64,000 nucleotides of DNA, taken from assembly GCA_016714225.1 (NCBI GenBank), contig JADJNS010000021.1:124001-188000 (forward strand), given 5' to 3'. The first letter of the stretch is position 1, and each line of letters starts with the position of its first letter. The translations under genes and the position numbers were made by a program. The DNA is from Archangiaceae bacterium (GTDB lineage: Bacteria > Myxococcota > Myxococcia > Myxococcales > Myxococcaceae). Under the pieces are notes generated by a model. The model was not told where the DNA came from and made no database searches. It was given only the letters and a program-made list of their open reading frames with translations. Shown here one piece after another: positions 49,808 through 60,158 of the stretch.

Positions 49808-52477
49808 TCAAGGCGCGCACTCGAGGCCCTTGAGCTCGTCGACGTAGCCGCGGGCGCGGTGCACCAGCAGGCTGGTGTCGTCGCCGTAGAGGAGCGCGCC
49901 CTGCAGCGGCACGCCCGCATCGTCGGACTCGAGCGCCACCTTCTGCCACGCTCCCAGCGGCGAGTCGGGCCCCACCACCAGCCGGTACAGGCCCTGGGCG
50001 CTGAGCGCGAAGGTGTGGCCGCAGACGCTCTCGAACTGCAGCGGCCGCTCGCCGCCCGGCAGCGCGCCGGCGAGCAGCGCCCGCGACGGCAGCCCGTAGA
50101 CCCGCCCCGACGCGAAGCCGACCCGCGCGCGCGGCCCATCGGCCCACACGAAAAGCGCCTCGTTCGGCTCGACCAGCACCTCGTCGGTGCGAAACACCAC
50201 CGGGTTGTCGGCCTTGAAGCGAAACACGCGGCCGTTGGCCACCAGGTAGCCGAGCGCGTACGCCGACTGCGGCTGCCCCCCGGCGGGCAGCGCCACCAGC
50301 GACGTGATGGTGCCGCTGGGCAGCGGCGTGGCGCCGAACTTGAGCTGCGGCCGCTCGGAGAGGCTCATCAGCGGCGGCAGCCGGTCGCCCACGTCGAACT
50401 CCGTCACGTCGGCGTGCAGCAGCACGTCGCGGCCCGACACCACCACGGTCGTCTTGCCGGCCGAGCGCGCCACCGCGGCGTGGTACGGCGGCGAGAGCGG
50501 CGCCGGCACCCAGGCGATGACCTGCTGCGCGTCGGGCACGTCGAAGGTCACCGCGAAGGCGTCGCTCGAGAAGCCGGTGAAGTGGCCCATCATCCACATC
50601 GGGTCTCCTCGCACCGGCGCGAGAATGCCCACCGAGGTCCCCAGGCCGAACGGCACGTAGCCCTGGGGCTGCTGCCTTCGGAACAGCCGCTCGCCCACCG
50701 ACACCACCGTGGCGGCGCGCGCGTCGAGCACCTGCGGCGCGACGTACGCCTTGGCCGAGTCGACGCGCCCTCCGACCGCGGCGGGCACCGCGCTCAGGGT
50801 GACCGGCATGAAGGCGAGACGGTCGGCTTTATCGCCGAGCACCCACAGTGCGCCCGAGCGGTCGGCCGAGGCCAGCACGTCGGAGTGGCTGCTCGACAAC
50901 GTCACTCCGAAGCTCATCGGCCCGTCGGGCACCCCCTGCCCCTCGAAGCCGAAGCCACCGCAGGTGCGCAGGCGCACGCCCGCGTCGCCCACCGGCTCGC
51001 TCACCACCGCGTCCCACCCGCCGTCGCTGAGCGCCACGGCGAACTGCGCCGAGGCGATGGCGCCCCCGACCGGGCACTCGCCCGGAGAGCCCGCCACCAG
51101 GGTGCTGCTCGAGCTGCCCGACAGCGGGCCGTAGCAGAGGTTGCTGGGCGGGGTGCCCTGGGCGGTGAGCCGCATCGGCCGCGAGGCGCGCGCTTCGGGG
51201 TCCTCCAACAGCACGACCAGCTGCCGCGACGGGTCGCCCGACAAGAGCTGCACCGCGCGAATCGGCTTCACCTTGCACTCGGTGAACACCAGGCGCCACG
51301 GCGAGAACGGCCCACCGGGCACCAGCTGGTCGCTCAGGAACAGGCCCTGGTCGGTGGCCGCGAACAGGTTGCCACCCCTGCCGGGCAGCACTTCGAGCTC
51401 GACGTCGGAAATCTGCGCGGGCCCGCCGTCGGGCGTGGTGAGCACAGGCGCGGTGTAGAAAGACGTGCCGTCGTACCAGCCGGCGCTCTGCGCGTTGAAG
51501 ATCGCCGCCTCGGGCGTGCGCGCGCCCAGCGTCGGCCGCGCCTTGAGGCCGCGCACCGGGAAAGGCGGAGCCAGCGGGCGCCTGCTGGGCGGGGTGAGCG
51601 GCATCGAGTCGATGGCCCACAGGCCGCCGTCGTCGAGCGCGGCCAGGGTGGTCTGCCCGAGGTCGAGCAGCGAGACCGGAGCCGAGGGCAGCTGCGCCTC
51701 GCGCTGTTCGCTCATCGCCAGCGAGGGCTTGCCTCCATCGGTGGCGCAGTTGAAGGGGTAGCCGCTCGGGTAGAGCACGTACTTGGTGAGCCGGGCGCCG
51801 TAGGCCAGCGTGGCGGTGAAGCGGTCGGCCTTGCCGGCGCACGAGTCGGCGCTGCTGTTCAGGTTCACCGAGACCTGGGTGGGGCTCTGGCCCGGCAGCG
51901 TGGGGTTGACGCGCACGCCCAGCAGCGAGCCCGAGTCGGGGGTGGTGCGCAGCGCGTCGGCGGTGGCGTCGACGCAGGCCAGGTCTGGGCCGCAGCGCCA
52001 GCGCGCCTCGCAATCGTCGTCGGCCGCGCACGCGTACGCGGCGCCGGCGTCGAGCGGGTGGCAGGTGCGCTCGAGCCCGCAACGCCACTGGTCGGCGCAG
52101 TCGGCCTCGGGCGAGGGCCGGCACACGATGGCGCCCGCGTCGGCGCGGTCGTAGCAGAAGCCCAGCGCGCCGCAGTGAAAGCCGCCCGTGCACTGGCCCT
52201 CGTTGCTGCAGGGGTGCGCGACGCGCGAGGCGGGGTCGAGGCAGGTGCCGGCCAGGCCGCAGATCCACCCTCCGGTGCAGTCGGTGCTGCTGCCGCACTG
52301 CAGCGGCGCCCCCTGGTCGGGGTCGACGCAGAAGCCCTCGAGCGCGCAGCGCCAGCCGCCGGGGCACTGCTCGGCACGCCCCGCGTCGGGCACGCAGAGG
52401 TAGCGCGCGGGCTGGCTGGGGTCGATGCAGGTGCAGCCGGCGAGGGCCGACAGCGAGAGAACGAAGACGAGCCTCAA
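49808..52477 (-). CDS. Large lipoprotein with Cys-rich repeats and propeller-like body
   Basis: An 889-residue lipoprotein (MRLVFVLSLSALAGC, lipid Cys at 15). Residues about 28-170 contain five or six imperfect repeats of about 32 residues, each with the pattern C..(D/G)C.G(G/R)W.C(G)L.G.C.D, for example CTGGWICGLAGTCLDP and CTGGFHCGALGFCYDR. These are probably small disulfide knots. The remaining 700 residues are beta-rich with recurring short hydrophobic strands and DGG or GD turns (LAALDDGGLWAIDS, VLASADRSGALWVLG, VVSVGERLFRR), suggesting one or two beta-propellers. Its TTG start overlaps the stop of the TolB-like gene (TTGA), so the two are translationally coupled. Function unknown; likely outer-surface. 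Confidence 0.78.
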   Translation of the reverse strand: MRLVFVLSLSALAGCTCIDPSQPARYLCVPDAGRAEQCPGGWRCALEGFCVDPDQGAPLQCGSSTDCTGGWICGLAGTCLDPASRVAHPCSNEGQCTGGFHCGALGFCYDRADAGAIVCRPSPEADCADQWRCGLERTCHPLDAGAAYACAADDDCEARWRCGPDLACVDATADALRTTPDSGSLLGVRVNPTLPGQSPTQVSVNLNSSADSCAGKADRFTATLAYGARLTKYVLYPSGYPFNCATDGGKPSLAMSEQREAQLPSAPVSLLDLGQTTLAALDDGGLWAIDSMPLTPPSRRPLAPPFPVRGLKARPTLGARTPEAAIFNAQSAGWYDGTSFYTAPVLTTPDGGPAQISDVELEVLPGRGGNLFAATDQGLFLSDQLVPGGPFSPWRLVFTECKVKPIRAVQLLSGDPSRQLVVLLEDPEARASRPMRLTAQGTPPSNLCYGPLSGSSSSTLVAGSPGECPVGGAIASAQFAVALSDGGWDAVVSEPVGDAGVRLRTCGGFGFEGQGVPDGPMSFGVTLSSSHSDVLASADRSGALWVLGDKADRLAFMPVTLSAVPAAVGGRVDSAKAYVAPQVLDARAATVVSVGERLFRRQQPQGYVPFGLGTSVGILAPVRGDPMWMMGHFTGFSSDAFAVTFDVPDAQQVIAWVPAPLSPPYHAAVARSAGKTTVVVSGRDVLLHADVTEFDVGDRLPPLMSLSERPQLKFGATPLPSGTITSLVALPAGGQPQSAYALGYLVANGRVFRFKADNPVVFRTDEVLVEPNEALFVWADGPRARVGFASGRVYGLPSRALLAGALPGGERPLQFESVCGHTFALSAQGLYRLVVGPDSPLGAWQKVALESDDAGVPLQGALLYGDDTSLLVHRARGYVDELKGLECAP

Positions 52478-53295
52478 GGCAGCACCCCCGCCAGCGCGGC
52501 GCCGTTGCCTGACGGCACCAGCGCCACCGTCGAGCCCGAGTCGGTCGAGCGGTAGAGCACGAAGCCCAAGGCGCCGAAGCCCACGCCCAGCGCCAGCAGC
52601 GCAGCGCCGACGATGCGCAGCTGCATCACCGACGAGGCCTCGCCCTGGTAGTAGTCGACGGTCTTGAGCTGCAGCTGGGGCTGCTGCCTGGCGAGCGAGA
52701 GCTCCGAGACCGAGGCCTGCTCGCGCGAGTACGCCTGGAAGAACAGCGCGCCCGAGGAGAGCGCGGCGGCGGCTCCGGCGCCGATGAGCAGGTACGAGCG
52801 CAGGTTCGACGGCTGCTGCGGCATCGGCGTGGCGGCGCTCTCGGCGAACGCGTAGGGCAGGCCGGCGCGCAGACGGTCGAGCGAAGGCGCGATGCGCGTG
52901 CTGCGGCCGATGGTCTGCGCGCGCACGGTGTCGAGGGTCTGCACGTTGAGCTGAAAGGTGTCGCCCAGCCGGGTGACGCTGCCGCTCAAGACGAAGCGCG
53001 CGCCGATGGCGCCGGCGAGCTCCGACAGGCAGCTCGACGACTCGTCGGAGCAGCCCAAGAGCTGCTTCTGGCGCTCGAGCCCGAGCAGCGTCGAGATGTC
53101 TTTCTGGGTGGTGACGTCGAACAGGCCGGTGCGGTTGGCCTCGGCGGCGAGCGACTCGCTGAGCGACTGGGCGACCGCGGGGTCGACTCCGCCGGCGGCG
53201 AGGTCGAGCACCACCAGGCGCGGCTTGCCGGTGGCGGTCGCCGCGTCCGAAGCGGCGGCACCGAGCAGCGCGAGTGCGAGGCAGAGCGTCGTCAT
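52474..53295 (-). CDS. TolB-N/CsgG-like periplasmic protein with membrane tail
   Basis: A 273-residue protein: signal peptide MTTLCLALALLGAAASDAAT, then an N-terminal domain resembling the TolB-N/CsgG-type fold (PRLVVLDLAAGGVDPAVAQS, NRTGLFDVTTQKDISTLLGL, and CLSELAGAIGARFVLSGSVT). The C-terminal part has two membrane helices (LRSYLLIGAGAAAALSSGAL and AALLALGVGFGALGFVLY). The same N-terminal fold recurs in the 754-residue protein at 60159. A GGAGG site precedes ATG 53295 by 6 bases. It is divergent from a PEGA-type Ser/Thr kinase across 75 bp and coupled to the Cys-rich lipoprotein, forming a likely envelope module. Confidence 0.8.
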   Translation of the reverse strand: MTTLCLALALLGAAASDAATATGKPRLVVLDLAAGGVDPAVAQSLSESLAAEANRTGLFDVTTQKDISTLLGLERQKQLLGCSDESSSCLSELAGAIGARFVLSGSVTRLGDTFQLNVQTLDTVRAQTIGRSTRIAPSLDRLRAGLPYAFAESAATPMPQQPSNLRSYLLIGAGAAAALSSGALFFQAYSREQASVSELSLARQQPQLQLKTVDYYQGEASSVMQLRIVGAALLALGVGFGALGFVLYRSTDSGSTVALVPSGNGAALAGVLP

Positions 53296-53370
53296 GGGGC
53301 CTCCCTGGGTTTCGAGCTTAGTTGTCTCGGCGGGGCAAAGGTCGCTAGAGCGACCCTCGAGCGCTGAACG

Positions 53371-54864
53371 ATGGCCGACCCCGACGAGCACGACCATGAG
53401 GCAGTCACCGGCATGGTCACCACGCCGGGCGCCGACGCGCTCATCGGCGAGACGCTCGACGGGCGGTTCAAGATCATCGAGCCCATCGGCTCGGGCGGCA
53501 TGGGGCGCGTGTACAAGGCGGTGCAGGCGCCGCTGAACCGCGCGGTGGCGCTCAAGGTGCTCGACTACAACTACGGGCCCGGCCGCGACCCGACCTTTCG
53601 GCAGCGGTTCCTGGTCGAGGCGGCGATGACCGCCAAGCTGAACCACCCCAACACCATCACCGTCATCGACTACGGGTGCACCGAGAGCGGCATCTTCTAC
53701 ATCGCGATGGAGTACCTCGAGGGCCGCACCCTCGATCAGCACATCGCCAAGAGCGGGCCGCTGCCCTGGAGGCGGGCGCTGACCATCGCGCAGCAGGTGG
53801 CGCGCTCGCTTCGAGAGGCCCACAACCTGGGCGTGGTGCACCGCGACCTGAAGCCGCCCAACATCATGCTGCTCGACTCGGGCGACGACGGCGACGTGGT
53901 GAAGGTGCTCGACTTCGGGCTGGTGAAGAGCTTCGTCGCGGGCCACGAGCTCGAGGGGCGCGCGCTCACCCAGCAGGGCATGTTGATGGGCTCGCCGCCG
54001 TACATGGCGCCCGAGCAGGGCGAGAACAACGTCGCCGACCCGCGCAGCGACATCTACTCGCTGGGCATCATCATGTACGAGATGCTCACCGGCGCGCCGC
54101 CCTTCAAGGGCAACAACGCGATGCAGGTGATTCTCGAGCACGTGAACAAGCCCGTGCCGCCGCTCAAGACTCCGGCGCGCGTCGAGCTGCCGCCGCAGCA
54201 GCTGCTGGCGCTGGTGATGAAGTGCCTGGCGAAGTCGCCGATGGACAGGTTTCAGTCGATGGAAGAGGTGCTCGCGGCGATGCAAGAGGTGGCGTCGCCC
54301 GGGCGCCACGTCACGCCGGTGCTCGGCACGCGGGCGCCTTCGCGGCCGGTGATGGCGCCGGTCAAGGTGGCGGCGCCGGCTGAGCGGGCGAAGTGGCTGA
54401 CGCCGCTGTTGTTCGTGGTGGCGACCGCGCTGGGGAGCGTGGCTACGGTGGCGCTGCTCAAGCGTTCGGGGCCTGCGGTGGTGCAGCAGGTGCCGGTGAA
54501 GGCCGACCCGGTTGTGGTCGCGGCGCCGGTGGCTCCGGTGATGCCGGTGGTTCCGGCGAAGGTCACGTTTCACGTCGACAGCGAGCCGCAGGGGGCGGCC
54601 GTGAAGATGGGGGCTGACGTGCTCGGGGTCACGCCTTTGGATTTCACGGTGCCGGCGGGAGATGAGGGGAGCGCGAGCGTCGAGCTGACGCTCAGCTTGA
54701 AGGGGTATCTGCCGATGACCGTCACGACGGGCGGGAGCGGGCCGCGCATCGAGGTGCTGCAGAAGCTGCAGGTCGATAGGGCTTTGGTGCCGCTGGTCTC
54801 GAAGCCTACGGGGAAGAAGAAGGGCGAGCCGCGTAGGGCTGAGTCGGGGAAGAAGGCGAAGTAG
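53371..54864 (+). CDS. Ser/Thr protein kinase with transmembrane helix and PEGA domain
   Basis: A 497-residue Hanks-type kinase. The catalytic domain (about 33-300) has the Gly loop GSGGMGRVYKA, the ATP Lys62 in VALKVL, HRDLKPPNIMLLD in the catalytic loop, DFGLVKSF, GSPPYMAPEQG and SDIYSLGIIMYEML. All key residues are intact, so it should be active. A transmembrane helix (LTPLLFVVATALGSVATVAL, about 343-362) leads to an extracytoplasmic PEGA domain (VDSEPQGAAVKMGADVLGVT, and PLDFTVPAGDEGSASVELTL) and a basic tail. The PEGA part may sense surface or envelope ligands. GC at third positions falls near the 3' end. A hexamer-repeat hairpin follows the stop. Confidence 0.94.
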   Translation: MADPDEHDHEAVTGMVTTPGADALIGETLDGRFKIIEPIGSGGMGRVYKAVQAPLNRAVALKVLDYNYGPGRDPTFRQRFLVEAAMTAKLNHPNTITVIDYGCTESGIFYIAMEYLEGRTLDQHIAKSGPLPWRRALTIAQQVARSLREAHNLGVVHRDLKPPNIMLLDSGDDGDVVKVLDFGLVKSFVAGHELEGRALTQQGMLMGSPPYMAPEQGENNVADPRSDIYSLGIIMYEMLTGAPPFKGNNAMQVILEHVNKPVPPLKTPARVELPPQQLLALVMKCLAKSPMDRFQSMEEVLAAMQEVASPGRHVTPVLGTRAPSRPVMAPVKVAAPAERAKWLTPLLFVVATALGSVATVALLKRSGPAVVQQVPVKADPVVVAAPVAPVMPVVPAKVTFHVDSEPQGAAVKMGADVLGVTPLDFTVPAGDEGSASVELTLSLKGYLPMTVTTGGSGPRIEVLQKLQVDRALVPLVSKPTGKKKGEPRRAESGKKAK

Positions 54865-54883
54865 AGCGCGGGGCGCTGACACG

Positions 54884-55034
54884 GCCGTTCACGTTCACGT
54901 TCACGTTCACGTTCACGACGGTTGCGCTCGCTTCGCTCGCGAATGGTGCGGGCGACATTGTTCACGCCACGTGCTCGAGCACATCGCCTCGCAGCGAGGT
55001 CGTGAACGTGAACGTGAACGTGAACGTGAACGGC
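54884..55034. terminator. Hexamer-repeat inverted element 2, probable bidirectional terminator
   Basis: Arm 1 (54884-54919) is GCC, five GTTCAC units and GAC; arm 2 (54999-55034) is its exact complement, a 36-bp perfect inverted repeat like that at 28176-28265 except for the last base pair. Here 79 bp lie between the arms, containing a smaller inner palindrome (GCGCTCGCTTCGCTCGCG). It occupies the space between the convergent kinase and plsY genes. No long T-run follows. Confidence 0.75.
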
Positions 55035-55056
55035 TGTTGCAGCGCCCCGCCCCAGC

Positions 55057-55641
55057 TCAGACCTTGTTCTCTCTCCGCGTCAGCAGCCGCCCGATGTTCC
55101 CCCGATGCGTGAACACCATCAGCCCCAACAGCACCGCCCCCAGCACCGGGTACTCCACCGGCTTCCCCAGAAAGAACGACACCCCCAACGCCGTCACCGC
55201 CCCTGCCAATGACCCCACGCTCGCCACCCTGAAGATCAACACCAGCACCACGAACACCACCAGCCCCGCGAGCGCCGCCATCGGCACCAACACTCCCAAC
55301 ACTCCCGCTGCGGTCGCCACGCCCTTCCCTCCGTGCAGCCTCAGCCAGATGGGAAACACGTGCCCCAGAAACGCCGCCAGCCCCACGAACGCGTGCAGCC
55401 GGTACTCCCCAGGCAACAGCCGCATCGCCAGCAGCACCGGCAAGGCCCCCTTCGCCGCGTCGAGCACCAGCACCACTGCGCCCAGCTTCTTGCCCGCCAC
55501 CCGCGCCACGTTGGTCGCGCCGATGTTGCCGCTGCCGCTCGCCCGCACGTCTTTACCGGCGAGGTACCGGGTGAGAATCACCCCGAACGGTATGCTGCCC
55601 GCGAAGTAGCCGAGCGCGATGAGCAAGAGGCTCAGCCCCAC
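55057..55641 (-). CDS. plsY: Acyl-phosphate glycerol-3-phosphate acyltransferase PlsY
   Basis: A 194-residue integral membrane enzyme that transfers the acyl group from acyl-phosphate to glycerol-3-phosphate, the first step in phospholipid synthesis. The PlsY motifs are GYFAGSIPFGVILTRY, RASGSGNIGATNVARVAGKK, HGGKGVATAAG and THRGNIGRLL, and there are five to six membrane helices. GTG 55641 gives the correct start just before the first helix and overlaps the end of the DUF2752 gene by 10 bp. The longer open frame upstream is a shadow. Confidence 0.95.
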   Translation of the reverse strand: MGLSLLLIALGYFAGSIPFGVILTRYLAGKDVRASGSGNIGATNVARVAGKKLGAVVLVLDAAKGALPVLLAMRLLPGEYRLHAFVGLAAFLGHVFPIWLRLHGGKGVATAAGVLGVLVPMAALAGLVVFVVLVLIFRVASVGSLAGAVTALGVSFFLGKPVEYPVLGAVLLGLMVFTHRGNIGRLLTRRENKV

Positions 55642-56081
55642 AGCAGCCCCGGGAACCGGTGCTGCACCACCACGAACGCGTAGTTCACCACGAAGGCCAC
55701 CACCGCCACGTAGCGCAGCACGCGCCACTCGCGGTCGCTCAGGTCGATGTCGGGGAAGGGCAGCTTGAACGCCAGGTGAACCAGCGCCCACACCGCGCAC
55801 ACCGCGAAGAACAGCGCCGCCACCGTGCCCAGCGGGTTCGACTTGAGCGCCGTCAGCCAGTGCAGGTGCGCAAAGTGGTCGGCCGCGCGCGTCAGCCCAC
55901 AGCCGGGGCACGGTATGCCCGTCACCCGGCGAAACATGCACCCCCAGAAGGGAATCAGCTTCGCCACCGGTATGAACCGCGCCACCAACAGCCCGCCCAG
56001 CCCCACGAACCCCAAGATGTCGAAGGGGCCCAACTTGCGACTGCGCGGTGGCCAGGAAACCTGCATCCGGTTGCTCGTCAT
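55632..56081 (-). CDS. DUF2752 membrane protein
   Basis: A 149-residue membrane protein with three predicted helices. The DUF2752 signature is GIPCPGCGLTRAADHFAHLH (CPxCGxTR followed by a loop), flanked by helices (ILGFVGLGGLLVARFIPVAK, and GTVAALFFAVCAVWALVHLA). The family's function is unknown. ATG 56081 is the start. Its 3' end overlaps plsY, so the two are co-translated; it is divergent by 30 bp from the DUF4920 gene, leaving very little room for promoters. Confidence 0.87.
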   Translation of the reverse strand: MTSNRMQVSWPPRSRKLGPFDILGFVGLGGLLVARFIPVAKLIPFWGCMFRRVTGIPCPGCGLTRAADHFAHLHWLTALKSNPLGTVAALFFAVCAVWALVHLAFKLPFPDIDLSDREWRVLRYVAVVAFVVNYAFVVVQHRFPGLLWG

Positions 56082-56111
56082 ACCCCATCTGCGATACCAG
56101 CTTGAGCCGCC

Positions 56112-56624
56112 ATGCTCCTCACCACCGCCATCGTCCTGCTGCTCTCCCACGACCAATGCGACAAGGCGAAGGCCGACGACGCCGAGTGCCACCACCCCGC
56201 CTCCGACCCGGCGGCCGCCAAGACCAGCGGTGAGGCGGTGCTGCTGCGCGGCGACAAGCTCAAGGGCCTGCCCAAGACCGAGCTCGCCTCGCTGCTCAAG
56301 ACCCCCACCGACTTCGATGGCAAGGCCGTCTACGTCGAGGCCAGGGTGCGCAAGGCCTGCGAGCGCAAAGGCTGCTGGATGGAGCTCGCCCCCACCAGCG
56401 GCAAGGGCCCCGGCGTGCGCGTCACCTTCAAAGACTACGGCTTCTTCGTGCCCCTCGACTCGGCCGGCCGCACCGCCAAGGTCGAGGGCCAGGTGAAGGT
56501 CGCCGAGCTCTCCGAAGAGACCGCCAGGCACTACGAGTCGGAAGGCGCGGTGGTGCCCCGCGGCAAAGACGGCAAGCCGCGCGAAGTGCAGCTGGTCGCC
56601 ACCGGCGTCGAGCTGCGCAAGTAG
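56112..56624 (+). CDS. DUF4920 domain protein
   Basis: A 170-residue protein with a hydrophobic N-terminus (MLLTTAIVLLLSHDQC, possibly a signal with a weak lipobox-like Cys at 16). The DUF4920 core follows: KAVYVEARVRKACERKGCWM, then ELAPTS and VRVTFKDYGFFVPLDSAGRT, containing the family's hallmark CxxKGCWM and FKDYGFFVP. It is an OB-like periplasmic domain of unknown role that may bind metal through the paired cysteines. It is followed 21 bp downstream by the nuclease-fold gene. Confidence 0.87.
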   Translation: MLLTTAIVLLLSHDQCDKAKADDAECHHPASDPAAAKTSGEAVLLRGDKLKGLPKTELASLLKTPTDFDGKAVYVEARVRKACERKGCWMELAPTSGKGPGVRVTFKDYGFFVPLDSAGRTAKVEGQVKVAELSEETARHYESEGAVVPRGKDGKPREVQLVATGVELRK

Positions 56625-56645
56625 CCTCGGCCGTCTCCAGAACGA

Positions 56646-57143
56646 ATGCGCGCCTACTCGATGCGCGGAGTGCAGGGCGCCGCCGACCTCGCGGTGATGC
56701 TCGCGCGCGACTGGCTGCAAGAGCAGTCGCCCGGCTCGCGCGTGCACGACGTGCAAGCAGACCCGCGCTTTCAGCACCGCGGCGTCGACCTCTTGTGGGA
56801 TCGCCCCGACCAGCCGGTGCTCGGCGTCGAGGTGAAGGGCGACCGCCAGGCGCGCCGCGGCAACTACTTTCTCGAGCTGGTCAGCAACGTCGAGAAAGAC
56901 ACTCCCGGCTGCTTCCTCTACTCGACTGCTGATCTGCTGCTCTACGTGTTCCTCTCGCCGCGCGAGGTGCACTGCCTGCCGCTCAAGGCCACCCGCGACT
57001 GGTTCATACCCCGCGCGAAAGAGTACCCGCTCAAGTCGACCCGCACCCGCACCGGCGCGGTGCTGTACACCACCGTCGGCGCCATCGTGCCGGTGAAGCA
57101 GCTGCTCGCCGAGGTCCCCGGAGCGACCCGCACCCGCCTGTAG
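56646..57143 (+). CDS. PD-(D/E)XK-nuclease-fold protein
   Basis: A 165-residue protein. The core HRGVDLLWDRPDQPVLGVEV, followed by KGD, gives Asp48, Glu62 and Lys64 in the D-x(13)-E-V-K arrangement of the PD-(D/E)XK nuclease fold. An N-terminal helix (GAADLAVMLARDWLQEQSPG) supplies the usual preceding element. The rest (RRGNYFLELVSNVEKDTPGC and beyond) has the alternating pattern of the fold. It has no methylase partner, so it is more likely a repair or structure-specific nuclease, or an inactive relative, than a restriction enzyme. ATG 56646 is the start; MRGV is a possible alternative. Confidence 0.7.
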   Translation: MRAYSMRGVQGAADLAVMLARDWLQEQSPGSRVHDVQADPRFQHRGVDLLWDRPDQPVLGVEVKGDRQARRGNYFLELVSNVEKDTPGCFLYSTADLLLYVFLSPREVHCLPLKATRDWFIPRAKEYPLKSTRTRTGAVLYTTVGAIVPVKQLLAEVPGATRTRL

Positions 57144-57269
57144 CGTTCGTGCCGCGCCCACATAGCGGCCTGTGGCGAGAAAGCACGTCGAACTGTCCGA
57201 TCGGGCAGGCCCTCAGTACTGGCGTGCGCCTTTCTGCGAGTTAGATACACTCATGACGCAGGCGCGCAC

Positions 57270-57614
57270 ATGGCGACTCGGAAAAAACCCGGCACCGATT
57301 CAGGCGACACCGGCGTCGCTACCGAGACCCAACCGAAGCAGAAGGAAAAGCTCGCCAAGCCGCCGCTCTACAAGGTGCTCTTCCACAACGACAACTACAC
57401 CACCATGGAGTTCGTCGTAGCCGTGCTCCGCGAGGTCTTTCACAAGTCCGAGTCCGACGCGGTCGCGATCATGCTCAACATCCACCGCAACGGGCTGGGG
57501 GTCGCGGGCGTCTACACGTACGAAGTCGCCGAGACCAAGATCAACAAGACGCACGCGCTCGCCAAGGAGCACGAATTTCCCCTCAAACTGACGATGGAAC
57601 CCGAGGAGCCTTGA
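57270..57614 (+). CDS. clpS: ClpA adaptor ClpS
   Basis: A 114-residue ClpS: a disordered N-terminus (Lys/Thr/Gln rich, about 30 residues) that inserts into the ClpA pore, then the adaptor domain YKVLFHNDNYTTMEFVVAVL, IMLNIHRNGLGVAGVYTYEV and AETKINKTHALAKEHEFPLK. The N-degron pocket residues (NDNYTTMEFV) are present. It delivers N-end-rule substrates to ClpAP. It lies 3 bp upstream of clpA. A possible -10 TAGATACACT lies about 30 bp upstream but lacks a convincing -35. Confidence 0.96.
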   Translation: MATRKKPGTDSGDTGVATETQPKQKEKLAKPPLYKVLFHNDNYTTMEFVVAVLREVFHKSESDAVAIMLNIHRNGLGVAGVYTYEVAETKINKTHALAKEHEFPLKLTMEPEEP

Positions 57615-57617
57615 ACC

Positions 57618-59948
<2,331 letters not shown>

Positions 59949-60158
59949 TAGAGACCTCTTCACGGCGTCGCCGCACCCGCCACCGGGGCCGAAGCGGGGC
60001 TCACCGCGAACACGCAGCCGGTGGTGGCCCTGCCAGCACGATGTGCGCGGCGGTGTCAGGGTCACCCGCGAGGTCGGCGCTGACAGCCTCGGAGAGGCCC
60101 CGACGGCGAGCCCCGGGCGGCGATGCTGCAGCCCGGGCTGTGCTAGTTCCCCCGGCGC

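Noticed and set aside
57144..57269. Sigma-54 or heat-shock promoter for clpS
   Set aside because: TGGCGTGCG resembles a -24 element, but no GC falls at the required -12 spacing; the -10-like TACACT lacks a matching -35.
59949..60158. A small gene between clpA and the CsgG-like gene
   Set aside because: Available frames are short, lack plausible starts and have antisense-like composition; the region contains only GC-rich imperfect palindromes.
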